From an uncultured Flavobacteriaceae bacterium (GTDB lineage: Bacteria > Bacteroidota > Bacteroidia > Flavobacteriales > Flavobacteriaceae): DNA of 64,000 bases. Numbering within the stretch: position 1 is the first letter of the stretch; every line of letters begins with the position of its first letter. The stretch is from contig CANNGA010000009.1 in assembly GCA_947504035.1 (NCBI GenBank), positions 149,327-213,326 of the forward strand. Direction: 5' to 3'. The notes under the pieces were generated by a model. That model was given only the letters and a program-made list of their open reading frames with translations, made no database searches and was not told the DNA's origin. Both the position numbers and the translations under genes were made by a program. Shown here one piece after another: positions 52,928 to 62,657 of this stretch.

Positions 52928-55900
52928 TTATTCTGTTGGCGCAATGGTTTGCGTGTCTGTGGGTATTTCTTTTTCAGATGGTTGAGGTGTTTCGGTATCA
53001 TCTCCACCATAAAAGGATCTAAATAAGGCCAAATGATTATTAAATATGTCGCTTTCCTTTTTAGCAAGGGTGTTGTCATACTTTGTCAGTACATCCACTA
53101 ATGATTTATAACGTTGAATGTCTGTATAGATGTCTTCAAAAAGACGTTCTTGATTATTTAAAGATAGATTACTGTAATACGTCAAGTTTTCTTGGTACTT
53201 TTTACTCACGCTAAAAAATAAGTTCTGCGCTTTTTCTTTAGCGCCTATTTCATAATAAGCACCAATGTAAGGTTCTAATAATGTGTAGTATCCAAAATAA
53301 TCTACAGGCATGTTTTTCATAGCGATATCTGCGATTTCCTCGGCTTTATCCAATTGTCCTTCGTTGATTAGTTCTTCAATAAGACGGGCTAAATTACCGC
53401 GATATGTGATAGAGTTTCGACGGGTTTCCGTGTCGTGATAAATGTCTGGACTGCCACTATTGCCCCAATCCCAGCCTTTTACTTTTTCATACATTAATTC
53501 TGTATCTACACGCCCCATATCGAAAGGGTTAGCTCTGTCTATTTTTGTTTTGATAGGAACGAGTTTATAGCACATGCCATCTAGTTGTAGGTAGTCTTTC
53601 ATCCAAATATAATCGTCATCACCAAAGCTACCTCCTGAAAAATAAATAGGACGTTTCCAATCGTTGTTAGCCATAATGTCTAGCATTAACAAACGATTTT
53701 TGTAGACAGCACTACTTTTAATATTAAGGTAAATGGTATCCTCTATTTTTGCAGCGTCTTTTTGCTTAACGATACCATGCTTTAGGACATTAGCTTTATT
53801 TACAGGAATGCTTAGGCTTTCGGTAAGCAAATAGTTGGTGTTGAGATCCTGTCGACGTACACTAGAAATATCATAACCCTCTTTTTCCATGATAAATTTA
53901 TACTTTGTTTTGGGGTTATCACTTTGTATAAAATCGATTGCGTATTTCAAGTCTACAGTATCTTTAGTTATGGCGTGCACTCTAACGTAATCGTTAGTGC
54001 CAAATTTGTAGTCTTTGTGGTTTAATTGAGAGGGTATAGGATCACTTTCATAGGCCTTACGTTTCATTTGGTCAATATACCAATCGGTTTGGAATAGACT
54101 GGTGTTCACTACTCTTACGTCTGTTCGGTAACCTTCTATTTCTTGAGCATACCACAAGGCAAACGTGTCGTTATCTCCAATAGTAAATAAAATGGCATTC
54201 TCTGCACAAGAATCTAGGTATTTTCTAGCCATTGCTTGAGCTGTATATTTTCCAGAACGGTCATGGTCATCCCAGTTATTCGCGGCTAATAGTCCAGGAA
54301 CAAGAAGGAGAGACGCTATAGAGACAACTTGAGCGGCTAGTGTTTTTGGTATGACGTTTTTTAGAACATCAAAAAGTGCATAAACACCAAAACCAATCCA
54401 AATGGCAAAAACATAAAAAGAACCTACAACCGAATAGTCACGCTCACGCGGCTCAAAAGGGCGTACGTTTGTGTATACCTGTATTGCAATTCCAGTAAAA
54501 AGAAAGAACATCAATAGAACCCAAAATCGTTTTTTGTCAGCGTTTAATAAGAAGAACATGCCAATCAGTCCAAGGATGAGTGGTAAAAAATAGTAAGTGT
54601 TTCTTGCTTTATTATTTTTAACATCGCTTGGAAGGTGGTCCTGAGACATGCCCAAATGCCATTCATCTAAAAATTGAATACCACTTATCCAGTTGCCATG
54701 GTTGTCATACCGTCCTTGTACATCATCTTGTCTTCCTGTAAAGTTCCACATGAAATAGCGCCAGTACATATAGCCTAATTGGTACTCTAACATGTAAATA
54801 ATGTTAGTTAGTAAATCAGGTTTTTCAATGTCGATGTAACTTTGGTAACGCTTTAAAAAACTGTTATAATCATCATAATCGACGTTTCCTTTTGCAATCT
54901 CACCTCTAAAATCACTAACAAGTTTTCTAAGCTCGTTTTGCATTTGGTAATCGGGTTTCAGTTTAAAATTGAGATACCCTGTGAACTTCATGTAATTTTT
55001 AGCATGTTCGCTACTCCACATGCGCGGTAGTATAGAAGCGTGGTCTGAATTGTAATTTTGTTTGGCGCCTTTCCAATCGTTTACGATGACGTATTCCCCC
55101 TTAGCTTCGTCTTTTTCGTACTTAGGTTTATCATCTAAGTACGGTTTGTCTTGATCTAGATAGGCATATTGGTCTGTAAATTGTGGGCCATAAAACAAAT
55201 GTGTTTCTGGATACTGTTCTAAATTATAGTATGCCAATAATTCGCGAGCACTCGACGGGTTATTTTCGTTAATAACCACATTGGCATTAGCGCGTATAGG
55301 TAACATTAACCATGTAGAGAACCCTATAATTACAAAAGTGATGCACAGTACGCCTGTGTTGAGATGTACATAGTTTTTTTGTCTCGTAAATTTTAAGGCA
55401 TAGAGTATTATCCCTACCAAAACAATACCAGCTATTACAGAGCCCGAATTAAATGGTAGACCTATAGCGTTTACAAAGAAAATTTCCGAAACACTAAATA
55501 TTTTAAGAATGTTAGGGGCTAATAGTTTGAATACAAACAATAATACCGCTACAGAGGCTAGATTGGCAACAATAAAGTTTTTTACGGTAATGGTTTTGTA
55601 GTTTTTAAAGTAATAAATGAGACCTATAACAGGAATGGTTAATAACCCCATAAAATGCACACCAAAGGACAGTCCTATAATAAATGCGATTAGAATGAGC
55701 CATTTGTTACCACGGGGCTTATCCATATCTTGTTCCCAACGTAGAGCGAGCCAAAATAAGGAGGCCATAATTAATGTGGCCATGGCGTATACTTCTGTTT
55801 CTACAGCATTAAACCAAAAAGAGTCTGTGAATGTAAACGCTAAACTGCCTACAAGACCACTTCCTAAAATGGCTATCGCTTGCGGTTTTTGAAGAGTGCC

Positions 55901-56233
55901 ACTGGGTGCTACTATTTTTTTTAGAAGTATTGTAATAGTCCAAAACATAAAAAGGATAGTAAAGGCACTTGCTACACCGCTCATCATATTCATCATCCAA
56001 CCAATGCGTGCATTATTGCCAAATGTAAATGTAGAGAAGAAAGCACCAAGCATTTGAAATAATGGGGCTCCAGGAGGGTGTCCTACTTGTAGTTTAGAGG
56101 ATGTTAAAATGTACTCGCCAGCATCCCAGAAACTTACGGTAGGTTCTACAGTTAAACTATATGTTATCAAAGCAATTAAAAAAGAGAACCACCCTAGTAT
56201 TGTGTTCCATTTTTTAAAATTAAAATCCATCAT
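52928..56233 (-). CDS. DUF2723 (GT117) family membrane protein, putative glycosyltransferase
   Basis: 1101 residues. The N-terminal half has about eleven membrane helices with the start TVEPTVSFWDAGEYILTSSK and the GHPPGAPLFQ loop, characteristic of DUF2723, a GT-C-like fold resembling protein O-mannosyltransferases. The C-terminal part (from about residue 650) is soluble, contains the NWDDHDRSGKYTAQ and ILFTIGDNDTFALWYAQ motifs, and ends in a TPR-like helical region and a low-complexity tail. It would transfer a sugar from a polyprenyl-phosphate donor at the membrane, by inference. It leads the small operon with the deacetylase. Confidence 0.85.
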   Translation of the reverse strand: MMDFNFKKWNTILGWFSFLIALITYSLTVEPTVSFWDAGEYILTSSKLQVGHPPGAPLFQMLGAFFSTFTFGNNARIGWMMNMMSGVASAFTILFMFWTITILLKKIVAPSGTLQKPQAIAILGSGLVGSLAFTFTDSFWFNAVETEVYAMATLIMASLFWLALRWEQDMDKPRGNKWLILIAFIIGLSFGVHFMGLLTIPVIGLIYYFKNYKTITVKNFIVANLASVAVLLFVFKLLAPNILKIFSVSEIFFVNAIGLPFNSGSVIAGIVLVGIILYALKFTRQKNYVHLNTGVLCITFVIIGFSTWLMLPIRANANVVINENNPSSARELLAYYNLEQYPETHLFYGPQFTDQYAYLDQDKPYLDDKPKYEKDEAKGEYVIVNDWKGAKQNYNSDHASILPRMWSSEHAKNYMKFTGYLNFKLKPDYQMQNELRKLVSDFRGEIAKGNVDYDDYNSFLKRYQSYIDIEKPDLLTNIIYMLEYQLGYMYWRYFMWNFTGRQDDVQGRYDNHGNWISGIQFLDEWHLGMSQDHLPSDVKNNKARNTYYFLPLILGLIGMFFLLNADKKRFWVLLMFFLFTGIAIQVYTNVRPFEPRERDYSVVGSFYVFAIWIGFGVYALFDVLKNVIPKTLAAQVVSIASLLLVPGLLAANNWDDHDRSGKYTAQAMARKYLDSCAENAILFTIGDNDTFALWYAQEIEGYRTDVRVVNTSLFQTDWYIDQMKRKAYESDPIPSQLNHKDYKFGTNDYVRVHAITKDTVDLKYAIDFIQSDNPKTKYKFIMEKEGYDISSVRRQDLNTNYLLTESLSIPVNKANVLKHGIVKQKDAAKIEDTIYLNIKSSAVYKNRLLMLDIMANNDWKRPIYFSGGSFGDDDYIWMKDYLQLDGMCYKLVPIKTKIDRANPFDMGRVDTELMYEKVKGWDWGNSGSPDIYHDTETRRNSITYRGNLARLIEELINEGQLDKAEEIADIAMKNMPVDYFGYYTLLEPYIGAYYEIGAKEKAQNLFFSVSKKYQENLTYYSNLSLNNQERLFEDIYTDIQRYKSLVDVLTKYDNTLAKKESDIFNNHLALFRSFYGGDDTETPQPSEKEIPTDTQTIAPTE

Positions 56234-56387
56234 TTAAAATCTATGTTTGTTAGGTTTGGCGAATTTAATAATAAAAATCAAACAAGGATACATAATTATA
56301 CAACCGTTAACACTATAGTAGTCTTGCTTGTTAGGCGTGTTCATTTTACTCTTTTGTTATAGAACTGATATTTTTTCAAAAAAAACT

Positions 56388-56416
56388 TGCAGAAATAAAT
56401 ATTTGTTTTAAATTTG
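56388..56416 (+). promoter_or_regulatory. Promoter of tRNA-Gln
   Basis: TTG (56388-56390), 18 bases, TAAATTTG (56409-56416). It is a full -33/-7 pair and leaves about 17 bases to the tRNA, consistent with a short 5' trailer removed by RNase P. Confidence 0.7.
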
Positions 56417-56433
56417 CACCCTCAATTGCACAT

Positions 56434-56506
56434 TGGCCTATGGTGTAACTGGCAACACGTTGGTTTTTGGTACCAAAGAGTCTAGGTTCGAGCCCTAGTG
56501 GGCCAA
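56434..56506 (+). tRNA. tRNA-Gln (anticodon TTG)
   Basis: Cloverleaf of 73 bases without encoded CCA: 7-bp acceptor stem (56434-56440 with 56499-56505, one G-T pair), discriminator A at 56506, a D arm, anticodon stem 56460-56464 with 56472-56476, loop TTTTGGT with anticodon TTG at 56467-56469, and a T arm with the GTTCGAG loop. The anticodon reads CAA (and CAG) glutamine codons. Confidence 0.95.
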
Positions 56507-56517
56507 CAAAATTGAAT

Positions 56518-56551
56518 AAAATCCTTACTTTTTATAAAGTAGGGATTTTTT
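56518..56551 (+). terminator. Intrinsic terminator of tRNA-Gln
   Basis: An 11-bp stem with one G-T wobble (56521-56531 with 56536-56546) and a four-base loop, followed by a run of six T. Confidence 0.8.
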
Positions 56552-56806
56552 GTTTCTACCCTATGCCGTGTAGATTTTAAATCTGTAAAGGTTTCAACGT
56601 TAAAATTTTAAGACGTGTAGCATTAAAATTAATTTCTAAAATTAATAGGGTTGAATTTGATTTTAGTTTAAATAAGCAGAAGGTCTGTTGGCTTTTTTTA
56701 TGGTATTGTTAAATACTGTTCTATAAAAGGTAGTCTTTTTTGTATTAAAAGCGACGGCGTGCCTTGTAAATTCCAATCAAATGCTTTAAATATCAAGATA
56801 AAGTAT

Positions 56807-56814
56807 TATATTTG
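56807..56814 (+). promoter_or_regulatory. -7 element of the rimP-nusA-infB operon
   Basis: TATATTTG, exact TAnnTTTG. The -33 part is weak. It implies transcription from about 56821 and a leader of about 57 bases before the rimP ATG at 56878. The 56553-56806 stretch before it holds no gene. Confidence 0.5.
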
Positions 56815-56839
56815 CAGCGTTGAAAGGCGAAAATTTAAA

Positions 56840-56854
56840 ATGCGAGGGGACTAA
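56840..56854 (+). other. Four-codon upstream ORF in the rimP leader
   Basis: ATG-CGA-GGG-GAC-TAA, encoding M-R-G-D. Codons 2-4 form the rising arm of the terminator hairpin at 56844-56868 and the stop codon is in its loop. A ribosome on this ORF would hold the hairpin open. Translation is not shown; an ATG can occur by chance in a 57-base leader. Confidence 0.3.
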
Positions 56855-56868
56855 AGTCCCCTCTTTTT
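56844..56868 (+). terminator. Intrinsic terminator (attenuator candidate) in the rimP-nusA-infB leader
   Basis: A perfect 8-bp stem GAGGGGAC / GTCCCCTC with loop TAAA, followed by five T. It stands between the -7 element (56807) and the rimP start (56878), so any transcript from that promoter must read through it. The hairpin is of good strength; a regulated readthrough is the inferred purpose, possibly by the operon's own product NusA. Confidence 0.8.
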
Positions 56869-56877
56869 ATACTAGAA

Positions 56878-57339
56878 ATGTTTAAAAAAACAGTACAAGA
56901 GTTATTAAATGTAGCGTTAGAAGAGCGGTCAGATTTGTTTTTGATAAGCTTTAGCGTTAGTGAAGCTAACCACATAAAAGTGTTGTTAGATGGTGATAAC
57001 GGTGTTCTCGTAGAAGACTGTATGTTTGTAAGTAGAGCCATAGAGCATAATTTAGATAGGGAAGAACAGGATTTTTCTTTAGAAGTTATGTCTGCAGGAG
57101 CTACCTCGCCATTAATTCACAACAGGCAGTATAAAAGACATGTGTCGCGAACTTTGGAAGTTAAAACAGCTGAAGGACATGTTGAAGGTGTTTTAACTCA
57201 AGCCAATGAAGATGCTATTCTGTTAGAATGGAAAGCAAGAGAACCGAAACCTGTAGGTAAAGGTAAGGTTACCGTTAAAAAGCAAGCTAATATTGCTTAC
57301 GGAGATATTATAGAAGCAAAAGTTATGATTAAATTTTAA
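56878..57339 (+). CDS. rimP: Ribosome maturation factor RimP
   Basis: 153 residues. RimP assists 30S subunit assembly. It has the N-terminal alpha/beta domain and C-terminal SH3-like domain, though rather divergent in the first half; the DGDNGVLVEDCMFVSRAIEHN, LEVMSAGATSPLI and QYKRHVSRTLEVKT segments align with the family. It starts the operon with nusA and infB (13 bases to nusA), the conserved order in bacteria. Confidence 0.92.
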   Translation: MFKKTVQELLNVALEERSDLFLISFSVSEANHIKVLLDGDNGVLVEDCMFVSRAIEHNLDREEQDFSLEVMSAGATSPLIHNRQYKRHVSRTLEVKTAEGHVEGVLTQANEDAILLEWKAREPKPVGKGKVTVKKQANIAYGDIIEAKVMIKF

Positions 57340-57352
57340 TTTAGGTAGAATT

Positions 57353-58585
57353 ATGGAGAATGTTGCGTTAATTGAATCTTTTTCAGAATTCAAAGACGAT
57401 AAACTTATTGATCGTGTTACGTTAATGGCGATCTTAGAAGATGTTTTTAGAAGCGCCTTAAAAAAGAAATTCGGAGATGACGATAATTTTGATATTATAG
57501 TAAATCCAGATAAAGGTGATTTAGAAATTTGGAGAAATCGTATTGTAGTCGCAGATGGAGAAGTAGAAGAGCCAAATCAAGAGATATCATTGTCTGAAGC
57601 ACAAAAAATTGAACCCGATTTTGAAGTTGGAGAAGATGTGTCTGAAGAAGTAAAATTGATAGATTTAGGAAGACGTGCTATTTTAGCATTACGTCAAAAC
57701 CTTATTTCTAAGATTCATGAGCATGACAATACTATAATTTACAAGCAATTTAAAGATTTAATAGGAGAAATATATACAGCAGAAGTACATCATATTCGTC
57801 ACAGAGCTGTAATTTTGTTAGATGATGAAGGTAATGAAATTGTATTGCCTAAAGACCGACAGATCCCTTCAGACTTTTTTAGAAAAGGGGATAATGTTAG
57901 AGGCGTTATTGATGGTGTAGAGCTTAAAGGCGCTAAACCGACAATTATTATGTCACGAAGCTCTCCTGTATTTTTAGAAAAGTTATTTGAGCAAGAGATA
58001 CCAGAGGTGTTTGACGGCCTAATAACAATTAAAAAAGTTGTTAGAATACCTGGAGAAAAAGCAAAAGTAGCTGTAGATTCTTATGATGATAGAATAGATC
58101 CAGTAGGCGCTTGTGTGGGAATGAAAGGGTCCAGAATTCACGGTATTGTTCGCGAATTAGGTAATGAGAATATAGATGTTATTAATTATACCAATAACCA
58201 ACAATTATTCATTACAAGAGCATTAAGTCCTGCGCGTGTAACGTCTATTAAATTAGATGAAGAAGGTAAGCGAGCAGAGGTTATTTTAAAACCAGAAGAA
58301 GTTAGTAAGGCTATTGGTAGAGGAGGACATAATATTCGTCTCGCTGGACAGCTAACAGGTTATGAGATCGATGTGTTTAGAGAAGGCGCAGAGGAAGATG
58401 TAGAATTAAGCGAATTCTCAGACGAGATAGAAGAATGGATCATATCAGAATTCAGTAAAGCTGGATTAGATACAGCTAAGAGTGTTTTAGAGCAAGATGT
58501 AAAAGATCTTGTGAAGCGCACAGACTTGGAAGAAGAAACAATAAACGATGTTATTAGAATTCTTAAGGAAGAATTCGAAGATTAA
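57353..58585 (+). CDS. nusA: Transcription termination/antitermination factor NusA
   Basis: 410 residues. NusA binds RNA polymerase and modulates pausing, termination and antitermination. The N-terminal domain (residues about 1-130), the S1 domain (about 135-200, GEIYTAEVHHIRHRAVILL) and KH1 and KH2 (VGACVGMKGSRIHGIVREL and AIGRGGHNIRLAGQLTGYEI) are in order, followed by a short acidic C-terminus without the E. coli repeats. It lies downstream of an intrinsic terminator in its own operon leader, which makes autoregulation plausible. Confidence 0.97.
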   Translation: MENVALIESFSEFKDDKLIDRVTLMAILEDVFRSALKKKFGDDDNFDIIVNPDKGDLEIWRNRIVVADGEVEEPNQEISLSEAQKIEPDFEVGEDVSEEVKLIDLGRRAILALRQNLISKIHEHDNTIIYKQFKDLIGEIYTAEVHHIRHRAVILLDDEGNEIVLPKDRQIPSDFFRKGDNVRGVIDGVELKGAKPTIIMSRSSPVFLEKLFEQEIPEVFDGLITIKKVVRIPGEKAKVAVDSYDDRIDPVGACVGMKGSRIHGIVRELGNENIDVINYTNNQQLFITRALSPARVTSIKLDEEGKRAEVILKPEEVSKAIGRGGHNIRLAGQLTGYEIDVFREGAEEDVELSEFSDEIEEWIISEFSKAGLDTAKSVLEQDVKDLVKRTDLEEETINDVIRILKEEFED

Positions 58586-58657
58586 TATCTAATTACTTCT
58601 AAAGAAATTAGAAGAAAATAGGTATTCATATTATATTTGAGATTTTAAAGGCAATTT

Positions 58658-61528
58658 ATGGCTGACACAATTAGATTAAATAAAGTTTTACGCGAACTCA
58701 ACATTTCTTTAGATCGTGCTGTGGAATTTTTGGATTCCAAAGGCATCGAAATAGAGAAGCGTCCTACTACAAAAATTTCTGAAAAGACTTATAGTATTCT
58801 TTCAGATGAGTTTGAAACGGATGCCAACAAGAAAATGAAGTCGCAAGAAGTAAGTGAGGCTAAGCTAAAGGAGAAAGAAGATTTACGTGTAAAGCGTGAA
58901 AAGGAACAAGAAGCTAAGCAAAAAGCCCAAGAAGAAGCCCAAGAAAAAGCTCAACACGTAGAAGTGGTAAAAGCTTCTCAAACGCTTTCAGGTCCTAAAA
59001 CTGTTGGGAAAATAGATTTGAATCCTACTAAGAAGGATCAAGACGTACCTGTAGAGAAAAAAGAGCCTGTTGCTGAAACACCAGCACCAGTAGAAAAGGC
59101 ACCAGAAGTTGTCGCTCCAGTAAAAGAGGAGAAGGTAGAACAGCCTCCAAAGGTTGAAGTCCCTGTGGTTAAAAAGGAAGAGGTCGTAAAGACTCCTCCT
59201 GTTAACGTCGAGCCTCCTAAAAAAGAAGCACAACCAGAAGTAAAGAAGGTTGAACCTCCTGTGGTTGAGCAGAAAAAGGAAACACCTCCTGAGCCAGAAA
59301 AGCCGAAATTAAAACCTGTTATTGTAGATGGTGAACTTGTAACACCTCAAGAAAAGGTGAAAACGCAATACCAAAAACTTACAGGGCCTAAAATTGCAGG
59401 TGATAAGATTGATTTATCGCAGTTCAACAAGCCTAAAAAGAAGCCTGTTGAAAAGAAAGACAATAAAACTGGACCTAACGCTGCCAATAAGAAGAAGCGC
59501 AGACGTATTAGTAAAGTTGGTGGCGGACCAGGACAAGGCGGAAACCAAAGAGGTGGCGTTCGCAATGACCGATTTAAAGGGAAACCAGGGCAAGGCAGAC
59601 GTAATGTTGTAAAAGAAGAGCCTTCTGAAGAAGATGTGAAAAAACAAGTGCGCGAAACACTTGAAAAACTTCAAGGGAAATCGTCTAAAGGTAAAGGTGC
59701 TAAGTACCGTAGAGAAAAAAGAGATCAGCATAAAAATCAAACAGAAAAAGATTTACAAGCAGAAGCAGCAGAAAGTAAAATACTTAAAGTAACAGAATTT
59801 GTTACGGCGAGTGAAGTTGCTACAATGATGGATGTTGGTGTGACCAACATTATATCAGCATGTATGTCTCTAGGTATGATGGTAACAATGAATCAGCGTT
59901 TAGATGCCGAAACATTAACTATTGTAGCAGAAGAGTTTGGCTATAAAGTTGAGTTCGTTACTGCGGATATTGAAGAAGCTATAGAAGAAATAGAAGACCG
60001 ACCAGAAGATTTACAAGACCGTGCGCCTATCGTTACCGTTATGGGACACGTAGATCATGGTAAAACATCACTTCTAGATTACATTCGCGAAGAGAATGTA
60101 ATAGCAGGAGAATCTGGTGGTATCACACAGCACATTGGGGCTTATGGTGTAACTTTAGAAAGCGGACAAAAGATAGCCTTTTTAGATACACCGGGTCACG
60201 AGGCCTTTACGGCAATGCGTGCACGTGGTGCGCAAGTTACCGATATTGCAATTATTGTATCTGCTGCAGATGATGATATTATGCCGCAAACCAAAGAAGC
60301 CATTTCGCATGCGCAAGCTGCGGGAGTGCCAATTGTATTTGCGATCAATAAAATAGATAAACCAGATGCAAATCCAGATAGGATTAAGGAAGGTTTAGCA
60401 AACATGAATCTTTTAGTTGAAGATTGGGGGGGTAAAATTCAGTCTCATGATATTTCAGCTAAATTTGGTACAGGTGTCAAAGAATTATTAGAAAAAGTAT
60501 TACTTGAGGCCGAATTATTAGAGTTGAAAGCCAACCCTAAAAAGCCAGCAGTTGGTACTGTAGTTGAAGCATATCTCGATAAAGGAAGAGGTTATGTGTC
60601 TACAATATTAGTTCAAGGTGGAACGCTAAAAGTAGGTGATTATGTACTGGCAGGCCAGCATAGTGGTAAGGTAAAAGCCATGCATGACGAACGTGGTAAT
60701 GATTTAAAAGAAGCAGGGCCATCAACTCCAGTGTCTATTTTAGGTCTTGATGGTGCGCCACAAGCAGGTGATAAGTTTAATGTCTTTGAAGATGAACGCG
60801 AAGCCAAACAAATTGCAACCAAACGTGCACAATTACAACGTGAGCAATCTGTAAGAACGCAACGTCATATTACATTAGATGAAATTGGACGTCGTATTGC
60901 ACTTGGAGACTTCCAAGAGCTTAACATCATACTTAAAGGTGATGTGGATGGTTCTGTAGAAGCCTTAACCGATTCGTTCCAGAAATTATCAACTGAAGAA
61001 ATACAAGTTAATATTTTACATAAAGGTGTAGGTGCCATTACCGAGAGTGATGTACTACTCGCCTCAGCATCCGACGCTATTATAGTTGGGTTTAATGTAA
61101 GACCTGTAGGTAACGCTAGAGATATAGCAGATAAAGAAGAAATCGATATCAGAACATACTCTATCATCTACGATGCCATAAATGATCTTAAAGATGCTAT
61201 GGAAGGTATGTTATCTCCAGAGCTTAAAGAAGAGATTACAGGTACTGCCGAAATTAGAGAAATCTTTAAAGTCTCTAAAATTGGAAGTATCGCAGGATGT
61301 ATGGTGACTAATGGTAAGATATTTAGAAACTCTGGCATCCGCTTAATACGAGATGGTGTTGTTGTATACACAGGAGAGTTAGCCTCATTAAAACGCTTTA
61401 AAGACGATGTTAAAGAAGTGTCTAAAGGCTACGATTGTGGTATGCAAGTAAAAGGTTATAACGATATTAAAGAGGGTGATATTATAGAAGCCTTCCATGA
61501 AGTAGAAGTGAAGAAAACATTAAAATAA
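58658..61528 (+). CDS. infB: Translation initiation factor IF-2
   Basis: 956 residues. IF-2 is the GTPase that places fMet-tRNA on the 30S subunit and promotes joining of the 50S. A long Lys/Glu/Pro/Val-rich region (about residues 60-360, with [17 protein letters not shown] repeats and a basic [12 protein letters not shown] patch) precedes the GTPase domain: G1 GHVDHGKT at residues 463-470, G3 DTPGHE near 510, G4 NKID near 565, and the C-terminal domains II to IV. All motifs are intact. A terminator follows the stop codon. Confidence 0.97.
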   Translation: MADTIRLNKVLRELNISLDRAVEFLDSKGIEIEKRPTTKISEKTYSILSDEFETDANKKMKSQEVSEAKLKEKEDLRVKREKEQEAKQKAQEEAQEKAQHVEVVKASQTLSGPKTVGKIDLNPTKKDQDVPVEKKEPVAETPAPVEKAPEVVAPVKEEKVEQPPKVEVPVVKKEEVVKTPPVNVEPPKKEAQPEVKKVEPPVVEQKKETPPEPEKPKLKPVIVDGELVTPQEKVKTQYQKLTGPKIAGDKIDLSQFNKPKKKPVEKKDNKTGPNAANKKKRRRISKVGGGPGQGGNQRGGVRNDRFKGKPGQGRRNVVKEEPSEEDVKKQVRETLEKLQGKSSKGKGAKYRREKRDQHKNQTEKDLQAEAAESKILKVTEFVTASEVATMMDVGVTNIISACMSLGMMVTMNQRLDAETLTIVAEEFGYKVEFVTADIEEAIEEIEDRPEDLQDRAPIVTVMGHVDHGKTSLLDYIREENVIAGESGGITQHIGAYGVTLESGQKIAFLDTPGHEAFTAMRARGAQVTDIAIIVSAADDDIMPQTKEAISHAQAAGVPIVFAINKIDKPDANPDRIKEGLANMNLLVEDWGGKIQSHDISAKFGTGVKELLEKVLLEAELLELKANPKKPAVGTVVEAYLDKGRGYVSTILVQGGTLKVGDYVLAGQHSGKVKAMHDERGNDLKEAGPSTPVSILGLDGAPQAGDKFNVFEDEREAKQIATKRAQLQREQSVRTQRHITLDEIGRRIALGDFQELNIILKGDVDGSVEALTDSFQKLSTEEIQVNILHKGVGAITESDVLLASASDAIIVGFNVRPVGNARDIADKEEIDIRTYSIIYDAINDLKDAMEGMLSPELKEEITGTAEIREIFKVSKIGSIAGCMVTNGKIFRNSGIRLIRDGVVVYTGELASLKRFKDDVKEVSKGYDCGMQVKGYNDIKEGDIIEAFHEVEVKKTLK

Positions 61529-61552
61529 AATAAGAATTACCCCTAAAGTGTA

Positions 61553-61582
61553 AAAGCGAGCTATTTAGCTCGCTTTTTTTTA
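61553..61582 (+). terminator. Intrinsic terminator of infB
   Basis: Stem AAAGCGAGCT paired with AGCTCGCTTT around a four-base loop, followed by a T-run of eight. It begins about 25 bases after the infB stop. Confidence 0.9.
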
Positions 61583-61696
61583 TGATGTAAATAGATCCAT
61601 TCATAACATATTATAAGGACTTTGTTACAAAAGGCACAGTTTTTTCATAAAATAATGCAATTTTTGAAGCTATAACCATTCAAATATTAACAAATT

Positions 61697-62350
61697 ATGA
61701 AAAAAACAACCTTATTATTAGTTTTATTATTAAGTTTTACGCTTACTAACTTTTCTAACGCTCAAGAACCCATGTTAGGAGAAGTTAGAATTTTTGCAGG
61801 TAATTTTGCGCCTAGAGGCTGGGCCTTTTGTGAAGGTCAACTTATAGCAATATCCCAAAACCCTGCACTATTCTCTCTTGTTGGTACTACTTATGGAGGT
61901 GACGGACGCACTACATTTGGTTTACCAGATCTAAAAGGAAGAGTTCCTGCTGGGGTAGGAAGAGGTGCGGGACTTCAAAATATATCTTGGGGACAGAGGG
62001 GCGGTTTTGATTTTCCTATATTGAGTTCCAACCAGATGCCGCAACACAAACATGCAGCTGTAATATCGGGGTCTTCATCCCTTGCCTTAAGTACTACAAC
62101 TGCGGTTAATGAAATTCCTGAAGCAGGCGATGTTCCCGCAGCCGCTCGGTTTGGAAATGGTCTTGGAGCAACAAAAGTTAAAACATATGGACCACCAACA
62201 AAGTTAGTATCAGGCGGACCAATAAACAGCTCTTTGCAGTCAGTAACCATACAACAAGCTGGTGCTAGTCAATCTTTTGACAATAGGCAACCTTATTTAG
62301 GTGTTAGGTATATTATAGCCTTACAAGGTTATTTCCCTCCTAGAAGTTAA
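61697..62350 (+). CDS. Tail-collar domain protein with a Sec signal peptide
   Basis: 217 residues with a signal peptide (MKKTTLLLVLLLSFTLTNFSNAQ). The mature part is a phage tail collar domain of the microcystin-dependent protein kind: LGEVRIFAGNFAPRGWAFCE, the AISQNPALFSLVGTTYGGDG motif, TFGLPDLKGRVPAG, PQHKHA, and a C-terminal RQPYLGVRYIIALQG. Such proteins normally are cytoplasmic or phage-linked; a signal peptide points to export. No phage gene is nearby. Its role, perhaps as an adhesin or trimeric surface protein, is not known. A strong terminator follows. Confidence 0.85.
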   Translation: MKKTTLLLVLLLSFTLTNFSNAQEPMLGEVRIFAGNFAPRGWAFCEGQLIAISQNPALFSLVGTTYGGDGRTTFGLPDLKGRVPAGVGRGAGLQNISWGQRGGFDFPILSSNQMPQHKHAAVISGSSSLALSTTTAVNEIPEAGDVPAAARFGNGLGATKVKTYGPPTKLVSGGPINSSLQSVTIQQAGASQSFDNRQPYLGVRYIIALQGYFPPRS

Positions 62351-62657
62351 TTAAATACACTAAGTAAAAACCCAGTTATGCTGGGTTTTTACTTAGTATT
62401 AAACTTATAAGATTAATTACTCTTGTAAACGCTCTAATAACCTGCTATAGTTCCTTCAGTATGTGATTTTGAATTTTTTATGAACACTTATAATAGCATG
62501 TGTTAATTATTGTATCACAATATAGTATATTTACTACATATAATACCTTAACTAATTTATAGATCAACAAATCCTAAATAAGGAAATAGTAAAGCAAAAT
62601 TTCAATTTATTATATTTAGATTACTTCTCCTTAGGATATGATATTAAACCAGTTCAT
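62351..62657. other. Intergenic region upstream of the large adhesin
   Basis: About 307 very AT-rich bases holding the terminator of the preceding gene at its left end. No ORF or clear promoter with a TTTG element was recognised; AT-rich leader sequence precedes the ATG at 62658. Confidence 0.4.
62359..62397 (+). terminator. Intrinsic terminator of the tail-collar gene
   Basis: A perfect 17-bp stem (62359-62375 with 62381-62397) around a five-base loop TTATG, with a run of five T inside the descending arm. Its symmetry lets it work on both strands. Confidence 0.8.

Noticed and set aside
61697..62350. Tail-collar protein taken as a sign of prophage
   Set aside because: No other phage gene, integrase or attachment site is near, and the protein has a Sec signal peptide.
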